From: Comamonas flocculans | GTDB taxonomy: Bacteria > Pseudomonadota > Gammaproteobacteria > Burkholderiales > Burkholderiaceae_C | DNA length: 64,000 nucleotides | Assembly: GCF_007954405.1 (NCBI RefSeq) | Contig: NZ_CP042344.1 | Coordinates: forward strand, 682,001 to 746,000 | Reading direction: 5' to 3' | Shown: piece after piece, positions 63,702 through 64,000 of the stretch | How positions within the stretch are numbered: position 1 is the stretch's first letter | Layout of the letters: every line of letters starts with the position of its first letter | The notes under the pieces: model-generated | Databases searched by the model: none | What the model saw: the letters and a program-made list of their open reading frames with translations, nothing else | What the model was told of the DNA's origin: nothing | Program-made: the position numbers and the translations under genes

Positions 63702-64000
63702 ATGCCTGCAGACGACCTCCACCGACTGCGTACCGCCCTCGCCGTGCGCGCCCCGGCTGCCGCCGCCGACCTGGCCGGCGCGCTGGGCGTGAGCGTGCCC
63801 ACGCTGCACCGCCTGCTGCGGCGCCTGCCGCCCGGTGAGCTGGTGGGCGCAGGCAAGGCCCGGCGCGCGCGCTACGCGCTGCGCCGCCCGCTGCATGCGG
63901 GCCGGGGCCTGCTGGCCGACCTGCCGGTGTACGCCATCACCCCCGAAGGCCAGGCCGAACTGCTGGCGCCGCTGGCCCCGCTGCAAGGCGACGGCTGCTG
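63702..64000 (+). CDS. HipA-like kinase/toxin of the YjjJ type (3' end missing)
   Basis: The first 99 residues are present. Residues about 12-42 form a helix-turn-helix (AADLAGALGVSVPTLHRLLRRL), then a basic stretch ARRARYALRR and a start of the kinase part (DLPVYAITPEGQAELLA). E. coli YjjJ has the same plan: a DNA-binding domain fused in front of a HipA kinase fold, so one chain may combine the HipB and HipA roles. The catalytic region is beyond the window edge, so activity cannot be judged. The start is ATG at 63702, three bases after the last direct repeat; no clear ribosome-binding site. Confidence 0.72.
   Translation, partial: MPADDLHRLRTALAVRAPAAAADLAGALGVSVPTLHRLLRRLPPGELVGAGKARRARYALRRPLHAGRGLLADLPVYAITPEGQAELLAPLAPLQGDGC

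Overview
The window is a high-GC, gene-dense bacterial chromosome segment. Gene order and protein style point to the Comamonadaceae (Burkholderiales, Betaproteobacteria: the Acidovorax/Alicycliphilus/Comamonas/Ottowia neighbourhood). The pointers are the run yceD-rpmF-plsX-fabHDG-acpP-fabF-rpoE-rseA-mucD-lepA-lepB-rnc-era-recO-pdxJ-acpS, a zinc-less L32, the long form of QueF, and many copies of a ~50-base interspersed repeat (core AGCGCTT...AAGCGC...TTTTGA). This placement is inferred; no 16S gene is present. I found no tRNA, rRNA, CRISPR array or insertion sequence.

Layout. 1-698: 3' part of livF (plus strand). 744-20303: one long minus-strand block holding fatty-acid and phospholipid synthesis (plsX, fabH, fabD, fabG, acpP, fabF), the sigma-E system (rpoE, rseA, mucD; no rseB), and a tightly coupled housekeeping run (lepA, lepB, DUF4845, rnc, era, recO, pdxJ, HD protein, acpS, nagZ, pfk), in which most genes overlap by 1-4 bases. 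20329-24782: plus-strand maf, an RsmI-like methyltransferase, a crotonase and a large flagellin. 24795-27879: minus-strand sppA, Rieske protein, gph and rluC, divergent from rne. 28437-34038: rne, yaaA, a prolyl-hydroxylase-like dioxygenase and queF. 34286-41012: an accessory signalling patch with a CHASE-PAS-PAS-GGDEF-EAL protein and two chemoreceptor genes, each carrying a disabling lesion. 41106-50206: minus-strand dinB, lldD-like, acuI-like, aroG with an attenuator, tldD, rodA and a diguanylate cyclase. 50309-63528: mostly plus strand, with a YqiA-type esterase, a phosphoesterase, an RNB exoribonuclease, a TonB-like protein, aroE, mtgA, a single-chain restriction-modification enzyme, ruvC, a minus-strand DsbA/FrnE oxidoreductase, an unknown protein and a PAS-GGDEF-EAL protein. 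63702 to the end: start of a HipA-like (YjjJ-type) gene.

The strongest observations are regulatory. Upstream of aroG (DAHP synthase) a 25-codon leader peptide carries seven consecutive Phe/Tyr/Trp codons. It is followed by an intrinsic terminator whose proximal arm can pair instead with an identical-size segment inside the leader, which is a complete classical attenuator for the entry enzyme of aromatic synthesis. The flagellin gene contains an in-frame run of 11 C, a candidate slipped-strand phase switch, and its variable domain holds an internal duplication. The restriction-modification enzyme has a low-GC segment where its target-recognition domain should lie and carries a REP-like palindrome read in frame. 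The HipA-like gene has an AT-rich promoter with three 10-base direct repeats. A family of short palindromic repeats sits in intergenic gaps and also inside sppA and aroE.
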